Origin: Papaver somniferum
Taxonomy: Eukaryota; Streptophyta; Magnoliopsida; Ranunculales; Papaveraceae
Assembly (NCBI RefSeq): GCF_003573695.1
Contig: NC_039359.1
Location: 160,725,089-160,789,088, forward strand
DNA length: 64,000 nucleotides
Direction of reading: 5' to 3'
Below the pieces are notes generated by a model, which ran no database searches, had not been told where the DNA came from, and was given only the letters and a program-made list of their open reading frames with translations. The position numbers and the translations under genes are program-made. Numbering within the stretch: the stretch's first letter is position 1; each line of letters begins with the position of its first letter. Positions 12,100-23,693 of the stretch are shown one piece after another.

Positions 12100-15000
12100 T
12101 TCTTTACAGATATGTCTTAGAACTGTGAAGGGACAAGTATAAACACCACTGACAGATACTTATATGATATGTTAAATAAAATTAATCCTGACATTTTCTT
12201 GTTATCTGAAACAAAATAAAAATCGCCAAACCCAAGTAATATCCTTGGTAGTATTGGGGAGACCAATTATTGGCTTGTAGATTGAACCAAAGGAAGTCGT
12301 TGGTACTGCTGGAGACCTAGTTGTAGCCTGCAAATCTAACATTTTTCCTTAGATATCCTGGACTTCTCCAACAATCATATAAGTGCTCAAATCATTCAAG
12401 TTAATGGCACCCCTTGGATGTTCACGGGCTATTATGGAAGCCCATATATTACCGATGATAAACTTACTTCTTGGGAAATGCTTGAAAAACTGCTACTAGC
12501 TATAATATGCTTTACCTTATTATGGATGATTTCAACATGAACATGAAAATTTTTATTAAAAATCTTATTGGTACTACTAAAGCTAACATTTTCAACAGCA
12601 AAATTGATGATCTCTCTCTGTGATCTTAATTGTATTGCTTTTCCCTTCATCTGGACAAATAAAAGAATTGGTGAGCTACTTACTGAGCAAATACTTGACA
12701 GGGGTCTGACTACTGATAGTTGGCTCACAAACTTCCCAAAGTATTATATCTGATGTGCTTGTTATTGGATATGATCGCAATCCTATTATTCTCAACACCA
12801 ATCCTAACTGGAACCCTGGATATATTCCTTTCAAATTCTTTGGTCCCTGGCTTGACCATAAGGATTGTAAAGAAATTATCTCTAAACGTTGGAGCCAAAG
12901 TCACTTTGGATCCTCTACTTATATGATTGCTAGAAAATTGAAAGATTTCAAAATCAAAATTAAACTACGGAACAAAGAAGTTTATGGCAACATAAAAACT
13001 AATCTTGAATATTGCAAAGCTAAGATGGATTGGATATCCAAGAATATCCCTGATAACTTTACAGAGGCAGCCATTAAAGAAGCCATGGAAAATATAAAAC
13101 ATTGGTATGACATCCAAGAAAGTTTTTGAAAAAATAAAAACAGAGATCAATATATTAAATTAGGGGATATGAACACTAAATACTTTCATGATTCATCCAG
13201 AAAAAGAATAAGTAGAAACAAGATTAATGATATATATGATGACAAGGGTGGTTGGATCACTGACATCTCTGAGATAACAAATTGCTTTACAAATCATTTT
13301 GAGAGAATGTCTACTGCTGAAAACATCACTATTAATCCAAATATCGTCAACCTCATACCCCGTTCCATACCTTATGCTGAAAATAAACACCTCATCTCAA
13401 TACCTGACACTTTAAAAATCAAGAATGTCATATTCAGTATGGAAGGTGATAAAACTCCAGCCTCTAATTTGTTCTCTCTTAAATTCTTTCAAGCTAACTG
13501 GAATATTGTTGGAGAATACATTGTGAACATGGTCCAACATTTCTTTAGCTCTGGTTTTATCCTAAAGGAAATGAACTTCACGTTCATCTCTCTCATACCC
13601 AAAACTGAAACACCCATAACACCCTCCCACTTCGGACCTATATCTCGATGCAATAGTACCTACAAAATCATATCTAAACTCATTTCCCAAATACTAAAAC
13701 CTCTCATTCCCAAACTCATCTTCCTCTTTCAATCTGCTTTCGTACATGACAGACAAATGTTTGACAAAAAAATTACCGCCCATGAAATTATCCATCACAT
13801 GAATATTATAAATGATAAAAAATAGTTACGAAGGTCTAACGGGAATCAAGATTGATATGGCAAAGGCTTTTGATATAGTAGATTGGAGCTTTCTCAATAC
13901 TATCATGAAACAGATGGGATTCAGTGACGAATGGTGCAACCTCATCCATCAATGTATTTCTACCACCAATCTTGCTGTCCTGCTTAATGGTACCTTTGGG
14001 AATTTCTTCAACCCTTCCAGAGGACTCGAATAATGGGACCATTTATCCTCTTATTTATTTCTTTTCTATATGGAAGCTCTCTTTAGAAGCCCGATAAATG
14101 CCAACTTGGTCTGATTCATGGTACCCAAATATGTCCTAGAGATCCACCTACCAGTCACCTCTTATTTGCAGATGATTATATGGTCTTCTGTAAAGCTAAT
14201 ATGCAGGAATACAAAAATATGGTGGAAATCTTCAACAACTTCAGCAACTCTGTAGGAAAAATGCTAAACTTCTCCAAATCTGGGATATTCTTCAGCAAAA
14301 ACACTTATCTTGACATAACCAACAACATAAGCAACTACATGAAGGTCTAAAATATTGATACCAATGAGACAAGTACTTGGGGTCTCCTCTTTACACTAAT
14401 AAAAGCAAGATCTAGGCCTTCAAACTTTGCACTGATAATTCAGGTTAGCTGGATGGAAAAGTGGGAATCTATCCCCAAATGGCAGAGCCACTATGATTGC
14501 TAGTGTTACTTCCACCTCTAGCATCTACCAGATGAGCTGCTTCAAGCTTCCTAAGAAGATTTGGTAGAAAATTGAAAAACTTCAGTGAGACTTCTTATGG
14601 AAAAAAGACCTTGGAAATCCTAAAGGTTGTACTTCATAGCCTGGGGTTTAATGTGCAAATCCAAAGAGCTAAATGGTCTTGGTTTTAGGAATATAGAATT
14701 CTTTAACAATGTTATAATCACAAGAATAACTTAGAAACTTATATCTGAACCAAACTCATTTTGGTCATCCACTATGAAAGCATATCACTTCAAAGGAGAA
14801 GAAGTCATTAGAATGGATACTAAACCTAAAAGAACTGACTCTTGGGTTTGGAAAGATATTCTGAAAGGGGTGGAAAATATTCAGAAGTACTATATATGGG
14901 AGGTTGGCAATGACCAATATATCATAATATATGAATACAAATGGATACACAACAAAGATAATATTATTGCTAAACCGCACCTCTGCGCTAATGATCTTAC

Positions 15001-15739
15001 AACAGTCAACCAACTCATCAACAATAGAAGGGAATGGGATATAAATCTTTTCTCTCACTAGTTTAATGAATAAGATCAAGCTACTATCCAAAATACCATC
15101 ATCAACTATCAGGAGAAAGATATAATTGTCTGGAGTCTCACTGACAATAGAGAAGTCATTATCAAATCCCTATATAACAGGAAAATTCATGACAAGTACA
15201 AAGAATACATCAAAATCCTGCTTGGAAAGATATATGGAGACTAGACACCTCTCCATCTATTCAAATGTTAATTTGGAAGTGTGCTCATGGAATCCTGCCT
15301 GCCAATGCCAAAACTGCAAGTATTATCAGCTACATTGACTCCACATGCAGTCTCTGTAAAAAGTTCTAAAGAAGAAATAACACATACTCTCCTCTCCCTT
15401 CCCCATGCTTCTGAGGTATGGATAAAACTTTTTGGTCCATATTATCAGATCTTTGGTGCTACCAACCTCTCAGATTGGCTCAACTCCTGGTTCCATCCTT
15501 AGAGCCATATCAAGGATTGGATTTCCACATTCGCCACAATATATTGGTTCATCTGGAAAGCTAGATGTAATCTCGTGTTCCAGAAAATTCAACCCTTTGC
15601 AAACTCTACTGCCAAAAGGATTAAACAACACCTTTGCTCTTACAATAGAGTCATGCTTAACCGAAGTCATATCATGAATAATCTCTACTACCAGAATAAT
15701 TATCAGGATATTCTAGAAGAATTTTGGATTCATAATTAG
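12100..15739 (+). pseudogene. LINE ORF2: endonuclease, reverse transcriptase and C-terminal region, decayed
   Basis: This is a nearly full-length but broken LINE ORF2. The APE-type endonuclease opens with S-stop-NCEGTS, where the usual Trp codon is now TAG, and continues KINPDIFLLSETK (about 12170-12220). PWMFTGYYGSP, MDDFNM, FPFIWTNKRIG and ILDR follow. The SDH motif has become GYDRNPIIL at about 12770-12790, so the catalytic His is lost. RT blocks include YIKLGDMNTKYFH (about 13150-13190), FTFISLIPK (about 13580-13605), IKIDMAKAFDIVDW (about 13845-13890) and LLFADDYMVFCKA (about 14160-14200), which keeps the catalytic FADD. The C-terminal part ends WIHN-stop at 15737-15739. Multiple frameshifts and stops are present. 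No poly(A) tail or target duplication was found, so this copy is older than the LINE at 5974-7899. Confidence 0.85.
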
Positions 15740-15923
15740 CATAAGTTTCATGAGCTATCATATCATAGAAGGACGTGCTAGCCCTTCATGTTATACGAAC
15801 CTTGCATGAATTGCTATGTCTTATTCAAGAAACAGCGTGGGAGCAAGAAACGTCAAAGACCGTGTCTCTGGAATCAGCAGAGATAGGAGAGGAGCATAAT
15901 TAGCAATCGGTCGGGCCAAATAG

Positions 15924-16244
15924 TTGCAGAGAACCAACATCGTCTTTCGAGCTGAAGATGATGTGACTCTAAAGGAATTGAAGAATGAGTACAAAACAGA
16001 AGTTCAAGGAAGATTTAACATTGGATTCCGCCAAATGAGGGATAAATTTTTTGATGCAGTCTCTTTTATCCTGGGAAATCTGATCAAGGTCACTAAAGAT
16101 CAGAACGCTACGACAGTCAATCTAACTGGTTTAGCTATAAATTCAAGTAATTTAGACACTTTCAATTGGAAAGGCCCAAACTCAATGTATTTATTAGGTT
16201 ATCTTCAATCTGTAAGAGTTAACAATAATGATATTGCTCTGTAA
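15924..16244 (+). other. 106-codon ORF, unrecognised
   Basis: This open frame has mixed composition (it contains RFNIGFRQMRDKFFDAVSFI) and no domain I recognise. It begins about 185 bp after the LINE ORF2 stop and could be a decayed gene or chance. There is no supporting promoter or splice pattern. Confidence 0.2.
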
Positions 16245-16249
16245 AACTT

Positions 16250-18650
16250 CCAAGGGTCTTTGCACGATGCTGGAGGCAGCTCTACATGCTTATCTTGGTC
16301 GAGTAACTACCTGTATAATGGTCGAGTAACAACAGGAAAAAAAGGAAAGGATGAAATGGAAAAATTTAATGTTGTTGTTATGACTGACCAGTGCATTAAT
16401 GTATCAATTCGCACCCATTTAACAATTCTCACTCTCTTTTTTTCATTTTAATCCCAAAGCTTTTCACTCTTTTTGTAGGTTCATTTTCACTAAACCCCAA
16501 GAATGAGAGAAGGGCAGAAGAGAATCAAGAGATGCAGTTTGCCAAAGCCAAGATCCCAACGGATATTCTACATTATCCAGACCATCACCCTGCGTTACAT
16601 ACTGTCAAGTGCGCAACTTAACAGACTAAATACTCGGTTCCGTGATCTAATTTGTACGTGGAGATCTCTACATGACAGACTAGTACAAAAACAAATAATC
16701 TCGACCAGATGAGACTCCCATTGGACCTGTTGTTGACCCAACACTCTGACTAGATGTTTTTTATCATGGTATGTGCTGACAAAAAAATACCAGCTGGAAC
16801 CAAAAACAAAACAAAAATTCTGGCCGAAGTACCCACTAGAGTCTCAACGTACCCCGTACGAGAAGAATTGGTAAAACGATAAGACAGTGCACTTATTAGA
16901 AAGTAGGACCTCATCCCCATCTCGGGTTTAACGTTTTAGAGACATTCAATGTGACCAGTACTGTTCAGAGTTTTGTACTATCTGCTGGAAGACAAAAAGA
17001 GACCACATGCTACTCCACTTGTTCGGGTACACGTACACGTCGGGTCTGAGTACCCGCACATGAAATTTGATACTGCATATCAGGACTCTGCAGAGATGAT
17101 GCCAGTCTTATCATTTGAATTTTGGACTGGCTAACCCGTGTTTGATACGCTTTCGTCCCTAGGATATTGAAAATACTTCCAAGTTATTTAGAAAACATCT
17201 TTTGTTTTGGCTAAACGTCCACAAAAATGCTTAATTAGAAGAAATTATTGACATGTATAGCCATTAAGGATTTGTTTTTATTATATTTAAGGAGTCTGTT
17301 TTGAAAAGGTGTTTCAGAGAACAGGGACATACATGTGACGGCCACGTTTAAACGTTCGTTCACCCCGTGACCAGCTTTTGTACTTCCTCTACTTTCGCTA
17401 CTCATGGATCCAATGTGGTTCAGCTTTTCTTTTTGGGGCAAGCAACCCTTCAAAATCAGTCACCCCAAATACTAATTGCGCATTGAATATGTCAATGACT
17501 CATCAGAAGCAAATGTTTTGAGGCATAACATTTTTTATTCGCATTGGGATTTGAAAATAGAAGAAGAAAACATCAATAGAGATACTCCACTAAAGAGAAT
17601 AGAAGTCTCTTGTGGTCTTGTGCTCTTGTCCAATTGGATGCTAAACACTTTCAGCGGATATTCCGGAAACTCACATTCAAGTGATGTTGCGCAATGTCTT
17701 TTTTATTGTCTAGTACTGTTGTGTAGCATGTGATGTTCTTTTGTAAAGAAAGACACATGCCGGTTATAGTCGGTGCAATACTGTAGTTTCAAAATTGAGT
17801 TTTACTTCCACTTGCGAGAGCAGAAGTGCTAGGTTGGCTGCGGGTTCAATCCTCAAGTCTGTCCGTCCTTCAACCAGTGTGATTTGTGAGGAGCAGGGGC
17901 GCTGCCAGAATTATGTGATGGGATGCAAAAAAATTATTATGGGTGAAAAGATTTTTTTAGGGGATGCAAAGAAGTAAAAATAGGTTTACGTATGGAATTC
18001 TTTTTTGTTAATGGGATTAAAATAGGCTCTGGAGTTAGGTGTGCAACGGGGATAGAGACAAGAATTATGGGGTGCAAAAAATTTTGTGGGGTGAAAGAAA
18101 CCAAAAACAAACTTATATATAGAAAAAATTGTCTAATTTGGCCTAATGTAGGTTTTGGAGCTAGTTGGGCAGGGAATAAAGGTCCACATCCTTACAATAC
18201 GCTGGCTCCGTCTCTGGTGTGCAATTACATACCCTTGCACTAGGCTGATTCCACCTCTAGTGAGGAGGGGTGGGATTGACTGCGGTTCAAATAAAGGAGT
18301 CTCACGCATCGTGAAATGCATGACTGACCATGGATTCATTTAACTGATAGTAGTTTATTTGGAAATTATATTTGCTTCTCTATTTTTCTCTTTTTAGAGG
18401 TTATTTTATAATTTGGTTCCAAATTTAACTTCTGACTTGTTAATGGAAGTCATTCTTTAGAAGTCATAGAAGCATAAAGAAACTCAACCTTGATATTTGG
18501 CTAGTCCTTTTGAACAACCATTTTGGCCGGTTACTAATAATAATTATCGGATGAATTCATATGCAATATCAAATATCATATTTGAATTAGTAATATATAA
18601 AGTACCTTCGTTGTTATGAAAACATATAAGACAAACCCAACTTAGATAAC
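16250..18650. other. Intergenic DNA without recognised genes
   Basis: No gene is supported. Two related blocks at about 17900-18060 and 18065-18180 share GGGATGCAAAAAA / GGGGTGCAAAAAA openings and a later TTTGGAG / TCTGGAG segment, which suggests an old duplication. A GGTTCAATCC sequence at about 17838 resembles a polymerase III B box, but no matching A box or tRNA fold was found. Confidence 0.4.
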
Positions 18651-18656
18651 ATCCAG

Positions 18657-18819
18657 TTAAGTGTTAGGTGGCAGTTATCTTACCTAAAAAAAAAAGTTCT
18701 AAAAGCCCCTGAATCGGTTGAGTTGAACTACCATACTTAAATAACGGTTAATTAAGTGCTAGGTGGCAGTTATTTTACATTAAAAAAATAACTAAAAGCC
18801 CAGTCCGTTGAGTTGAACT
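18657..18819. repeat. Imperfect direct duplication of about 70 bp
   Basis: Blocks 18657-18729 and 18752-18819 both start TTAAGTG-TAGGTGGCAGTTAT and both end GTTGAGTTGAACT. They differ by small indels in an A-rich middle. A weaker third relationship continues to about 19090. Confidence 0.7.
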
Positions 18820-19854
18820 GAGTTTCCCAATTCTCCTTGGTAGGAGGATAAATGATTCGACGATCCTAAAAGCGTTATAATGATCCTGAATCAATCGATA
18901 ACCTGAAAGCACTGCAACGATCTTGAACCGGACTCGACAAACCTGAAATTGGTTATAGAAGGCCAATTATCCTCCAACTAAAACCCCCAACTCCAAGATA
19001 ATTGGGAAAGATAAATCCTTTTCGAGAATGATACGACAAACCTAAAAAGAGTGAAACAATCATAAACCAAGCTTGACTAACCCGAAAAATAATATAGAAA
19101 ATCAACGTGCCAACTACCAAAGGGTGGATAAGTACACTGTGGAATAGCTAACCCTTTTCTTTTAATAGATAAAAGTTCAGAGACTCCTTAAATATTAGTC
19201 TCCTAGATGTATATTTCATTGTTTCTAATATTTTTGGACAATGGAATATCCATCCGATCATTGGATCCATTTAACAAAATAAAAAAGTCTGCCTTCCCAA
19301 CAAGAAAAATTTGGGAGGTCACTCCAATTGTAGCAAGGTTAACAACTAAATAATTTTTGTTTCTAGGAATGCTGCAAGATTATTAATAATAAAATGTTTT
19401 CTGTGACAAGTTGTGGGTGTTAGTGATGTTTGTGAATCTTCGTACGGTAGCTTCAACCTGTAATTTCAATACCAGTTGCACCGCTTGGTGAGAGTCTGTT
19501 CCAGCTGCAACGTGTAATCTTGACTATTTAACCAAGATGAGTAAAAAATCTATCTATGGGGCTGTTTTTATATATCTATTTTTTTAATTGAAGGTATATT
19601 ATAAATTACTGACTGAAATAAGGGTATTTGCAAAAATAACCAATATACACTGGTAGAATCCTTTGGATCTGCGGTGGGTCCTGGATGATTTCTTTGGAAT
19701 AGTATCATTACGCCACGTGAGAGATAGCTATATGGCTAACCGAAAGTCATTCTCGAAATTATTTTGTTTTACAAGAAATGTCGTTTTTTTTTATTATTAT
19801 TTTGGTAGTATTTATAAACTTTTTTTACCAACGTGACTTTTGATTTTCGAATTA

Positions 19855-19948
19855 CCTCGTTCCTCGAATTCTGTAAATGTGTTACTATCAGTTTTTCATT
19901 TTAGTCTCAAATGAAAAACTGATAGTAACACATTTGCAGAAACGGAGG
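19855..19948. mobile_element. Small Stowaway-like MITE forming a long hairpin (94 bp)
   Basis: The core arms 19870-19901 and 19909-19940 are 32 bp each with one mismatch and a 7-base loop (TAGTCTC). The right end reads AACGGAGG followed by TA, and the left end reads TA then CCTCGTTCC. This fits the CTCCGTT-type termini and TA target duplication of Stowaway (Tc1/mariner) MITEs, with a small insertion in the left end. Confidence 0.65.
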
Positions 19949-20178
19949 TAGTTTTGCTTCAGGCATATCCGAATACCCTCTCACAAGCTGAATTCAGAAT
20001 ACAATCTAACTTTGATAAATAAAGATCCCCGTCAAATGAATAGTTTTCTTCGGTACCAACTTGGGCAAAGGGGCTAAACAAATAACCTCGCTAAATGCAT
20101 TAATAAATAAAAAAAGTTGAATCCTCAAAAGCCCTATGTAAATATTAATAAATAATCACTAAGTTTCATATAAAAAAT

Positions 20179-22776
20179 CGTTAGAGCACTGCTCGGTCGA
20201 ACTCGCAAGCGTTGCTATCTCAAGCTTGTTTGTCAGATTTAGTTGATCAAAACTATATACTTGATTTCTAATCTACTTATATCTATGTCTCGAATTAGGA
20301 TAGAAGTGTGTAGTTGAGCTTTAGACTTCACGACGTTCACCAATTGAAGAAGAATATCTACTGAAGAACTTGGAGGAACTTCATCAACAAAATCTATGTG
20401 GAGAGTAAGACTTATCTATCACTCGGAAGTCTATTATTTTCTATCTTCTAAAGAGACTAAGTCGTATAGATATATAGACTTTACATTATACATATTTGAT
20501 ATTTCGAGCTGATTTTATCTCGTTTATCTATTTCTCTAAATACGTGTTGGAAGCTTTAGCTAAGTTCATCGTATACTTGACGAGTTTAGTTGGAGACAAT
20601 TTATTTGTTGGAAACTAAATATTAAGTCAAAGATGATCATGTGAAAATTACTTTGAAAATCTTACATGATTTGTGTGAGACAGTCATTTGATGTCAACTT
20701 GGGAAGTTTGATCGATTAATCATTTGAAAATTGCTTGAAGCTAGTGGTATGTGTAAGACTACCATTGTCGTCTTCTATGAATGTTTCAATGATTAAATGA
20801 GAGTTTAGAACGACTACCAATGCCAGAATATATCTCAGTATGTATACTTTGTATGTGCACTGTGAAGTTCTAGTTCAGGTCCGAAAGTCTTTTTTGCGAA
20901 TGGTTTTTCCTGTGAAAAGGTCCGGAGCTGTTGTTCGCGTACCCTGTTTGCGAACGGCTAGACAAGGCCAAGTCCGGAACTGTTGTTTGCGTACCTTGTT
21001 TGCTTACAGCTGACAAAGCCAAAGTCCGGAACTGTTGTTCGCGTACTCTGTTTGCGAAGATAGTGGTTAGGTTCTAAAATCGGTAAGTATGAAATACATA
21101 CTCATGAACTCAGGTTCGTTTACGAACTCAGTTTGCGAACTAAAGTCCCTGGAACTTTAATGGAATAAGGTATGTGAACTAATTTTACAAACCGTTGCAT
21201 TATGTTCATGAATTGGTTCTTGTATAAGTACTTTGTACAATTACAAACGAAACCGATTTTGTTTCAAATGGTTCATATATATTTCTGTGAGATGATGAAA
21301 ATTTGAACAACTCTCTTGACACATATTTAGATTCATACTGATTATCTATCATGATTGATTGATCATAGTATTTGATCTAGAAGTGTTAGATGAAAATGAC
21401 TACGTTATAAGTGTTAATATGGCTAACTTCGGTTAACTATTATTGAGCCCACAAGGTATACACATTTGAGTACGGTTTATCCATATCTAAATATAGGTAT
21501 ATTTCATTTGTATGTATCAAGCTAATACCATCTAACAGTGGAGATTGATTGTCTAGTTTTTAAGTAGACTTAGTTTGAATCTTAAATCAATAGTTCATCT
21601 AACGGTGAATATTAATTGCTTTGTTACTAAGCTTTCTTATCTTTGATTGTAAGAAACCCTGATTTGAAAGGCAACACAAGGGATAACTCTAGCAGTTGGG
21701 AAACCTAATCCCGACATGCTCGTGTGTCCTAGTTGTAAACTAGAGTCGATTCTTCTTTAACATAGGTTTTTCCAAAACCATTATGAGGTTAACGACTTGA
21801 AGATTTTATTTGGGATTTGTGAAGCCAGATCCAACTATTTTCTCTGTAGTTCCGTATTCTGATCTTACTTGTTCTGTCATATTGAGTTTTATCTTCTCTA
21901 ATATTTACTCGAGAATCATCTCCGATAGGTAAGATATAAAAAGTAATCACAACAGTTCTTCATCTCAGACTCTTGTGATTCCGCAATAACTTCTTCTGTT
22001 AATCAGTTAGGTTATTGTGAAGTGATTAATATTTCTATGCTGCTCTTCGGGAGTATAAAACCGGATTATTGGTTGGTTCATGTTCACCTTGATCTTTGTA
22101 TCAAAAGACGGAACAAAAAGAATAAAGGATAGACATATCTGTGGGGACAAATTTGTTTATAATTCTTCGACTTTAGGTCGTATGAACTCTTAGTTGTGGG
22201 TGAGCTCAGCTAAGGTAATCATGTGCGTAGAGTCCTACTGGGATTTAAGAGGCGTAAGAAACGCGACTGTACCTTAATCGATGTGAGACTTGGTTAGGGC
22301 TCAACTACATTCCAGTCCGAAGTTAAATTATAATAGGCTAGAGTCTGTAGCGGCTTAATACAGTGTGGTGTTCAAATATGGACTAGGTCCCGGGATTTTT
22401 CTGCATTTGCGGTTTCCTCGTTAACAAAGTTTCTGGTGTATGTGTTATTTCTTTTTCGCATTATAATTGTTTATATAATTGAAATATATTAGGTTGTGCA
22501 TAGTTCAATCAGTTAATAAATCCAACCTTGATTGTTGGATAAAACTTGATTGACACTCGACCATTGGTCTTTGGTACCGTCAGAAATATCAACCAGTCTC
22601 ACAGATTTCTATCCAATTGATTTACTAATTGTATTGGGAAAGAAATAAAGATCTTTGATATCTTTCTTGATTGAGTCTCCCTTTTAAGTTGGTGCTCTCG
22701 GAATTATATTGGAGCTTAGTCCATATAGATTGCCGAACGAAATATTGGGTATGGTTGTTATACCAACGCATTTTCA
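20179..22776 (+). repeat. Copia-1 5' LTR
   Basis: It runs from CGTTAGAGC (a mutated TG start) to CATTTTCA, directly before the PBS. Near 22386-22428 it holds the block GGTCCCGGGATTTTTCTGCA, then the complement of GAGGAAACCGC, which is shared with the other two Copia LTRs in the window. Confidence 0.85.
20920..21060. repeat. 52-bp tandem repeat inside the Copia-1 LTR
   Basis: Copies starting at 20920, 20972 and 21024 each begin GTCCGGA-CTGTTGTT-GCGT, followed by a GTTTGCGAAC-type sequence. The third copy is partial. Confidence 0.8.
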
Positions 22777-22778
22777 AT

Positions 22779-22790
22779 TGGTATCAGAGC
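22779..22790 (+). other. Copia-1 primer binding site
   Basis: TGGTATCAGAGC is complementary to the 3' end of initiator tRNA-Met, the standard primer of plant Copia elements. It lies two bases after the LTR end. Confidence 0.92.
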
Positions 22791-22881
22791 AGGCAAACAC
22801 GCTAATACATTATAAGTATGTGTTTGTAGCAATCTGAATCTATTTGACAAACGCATCACCAGGAATAAAAGTTCTGTTTCT

Positions 22882-23013
22882 ATGGAATATATTTCCACCT
22901 CGCATATAGATGAACGTCGTGTTCCCATGAAACATGAAAATATTGATAAGTGTTATCCTTTTTATTTTACCGATGAGTATGACTCTGAAGCAGAAACGAA
23001 AGCAGCCAAATAA
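22882..23013 (+). CDS. 43-residue ORF, the only frame inside Copia-1
   Basis: This frame starts at ATG 22882 (MEYISTSHIDERRVPMKHE) and ends at TAA 23011-23013, two bases before the purine run of the polypurine tract. It is acidic toward the C-terminus (DEYDSEAETKAAK). In-frame sequence is open for about 20 further codons upstream without another ATG. It may be a fusion of the first and last codons of an ancestral gag-pol frame left after a large internal deletion. I do not recognise a domain. It could also be chance in a 247-bp interior. Confidence 0.35.
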   Translation: MEYISTSHIDERRVPMKHENIDKCYPFYFTDEYDSEAETKAAK

Positions 23014-23023
23014 AGGGGGGGAT
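23014..23023 (+). other. Copia-1 polypurine tract
   Basis: AAGGGGGGGA followed by TTGTTAGAGC marks the start of the 3' LTR at 23024. This tract primes plus-strand DNA synthesis. Confidence 0.88.
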
Positions 23024-23693
23024 TGTTAGAGCACTGCTCGGTCGAACTCGTAAGTGTTGTTATCTCAAGCTTGTTTGTCAAGTTTAGTTAATCAAAACTA
23101 TATAATTGATTTCTACTCTACTTATATCTATGTCTCGAATTAGGATAGAAGTGTGTAGTTGAGATTTAGACTTCACGGCGTTCACTAATCGAAGAAGAAG
23201 ATCTACTGAATAGCTTGGAGGAACTTCATCAACAGAAGGTATGTGGAGACTAAATCTTATCTATCACTCAGAAGTCTATTTTATTCTATGTACTAAAGAG
23301 ACTAAGTCGTATAGGTATACCGACTTTTAAATTATACACATTTGATATTTCGAGCCGAGTTCATCTCGTTTATCTATTTCTCGAAATACGTGTTGGAAGC
23401 TGTTAGATTTAGCTAAGTTCATCGGATACTTGACGAGTTTAGTTAGGGACGGTTTATTTGTTGGAGACTAAATATTGAGTCAAAGATGATTATGTGAAAA
23501 TTACCTTGAACATCTTACATGATTTGTGTGAGATAGTCATTTGATGTCAATTTGGGAAGTTTCGTATTGATCAATTAATCACTTGGAAATTACTTGAAGC
23601 TAGTGGTATGTGTAAGATTACCATTGTCATCTTATAAGAATGTTTCAGTGATTAAATGAGAGTTTATAACGACTACCAATGACTGGATATATC
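23024..23693 (+). repeat. Copia-1 3' LTR, truncated by Copia-2
   Basis: It matches the 5' LTR with scattered substitutions up to ATATATC at 23693. The sequence then switches abruptly to the reversed terminus of Copia-2 (TGAAAAAGTGGG). The last 5 bp before the switch (ATATC) are the predicted target duplication. Confidence 0.85.

Larger units (their letters stand above)
20179..23693 (+). mobile_element. Copia-1: LTR retrotransposon with 2.6-kb LTRs and a 247-bp interior
   Basis: This Copia-type element is on the plus strand. The 5' LTR (20179-22776) and the start of the 3' LTR (23024-23693) share the terminus TGTTAGAGCACTGCTCGGTC; the first T of the 5' copy is now C. The interior holds a PBS, a 43-codon ORF and a polypurine tract and nothing else, so the element is non-autonomous. 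The 3' LTR is interrupted at 23693 by Copia-2. The remainder of the LTR, expected to resume near the sequence homologous to 20845, is not in the window. Confidence 0.85.

Noticed and set aside
17800..17860. Possible tRNA gene or SINE head (GGTTCAATCC B-box match)
   Set aside because: No A box at proper spacing, no cloverleaf, no tail or target duplication found.
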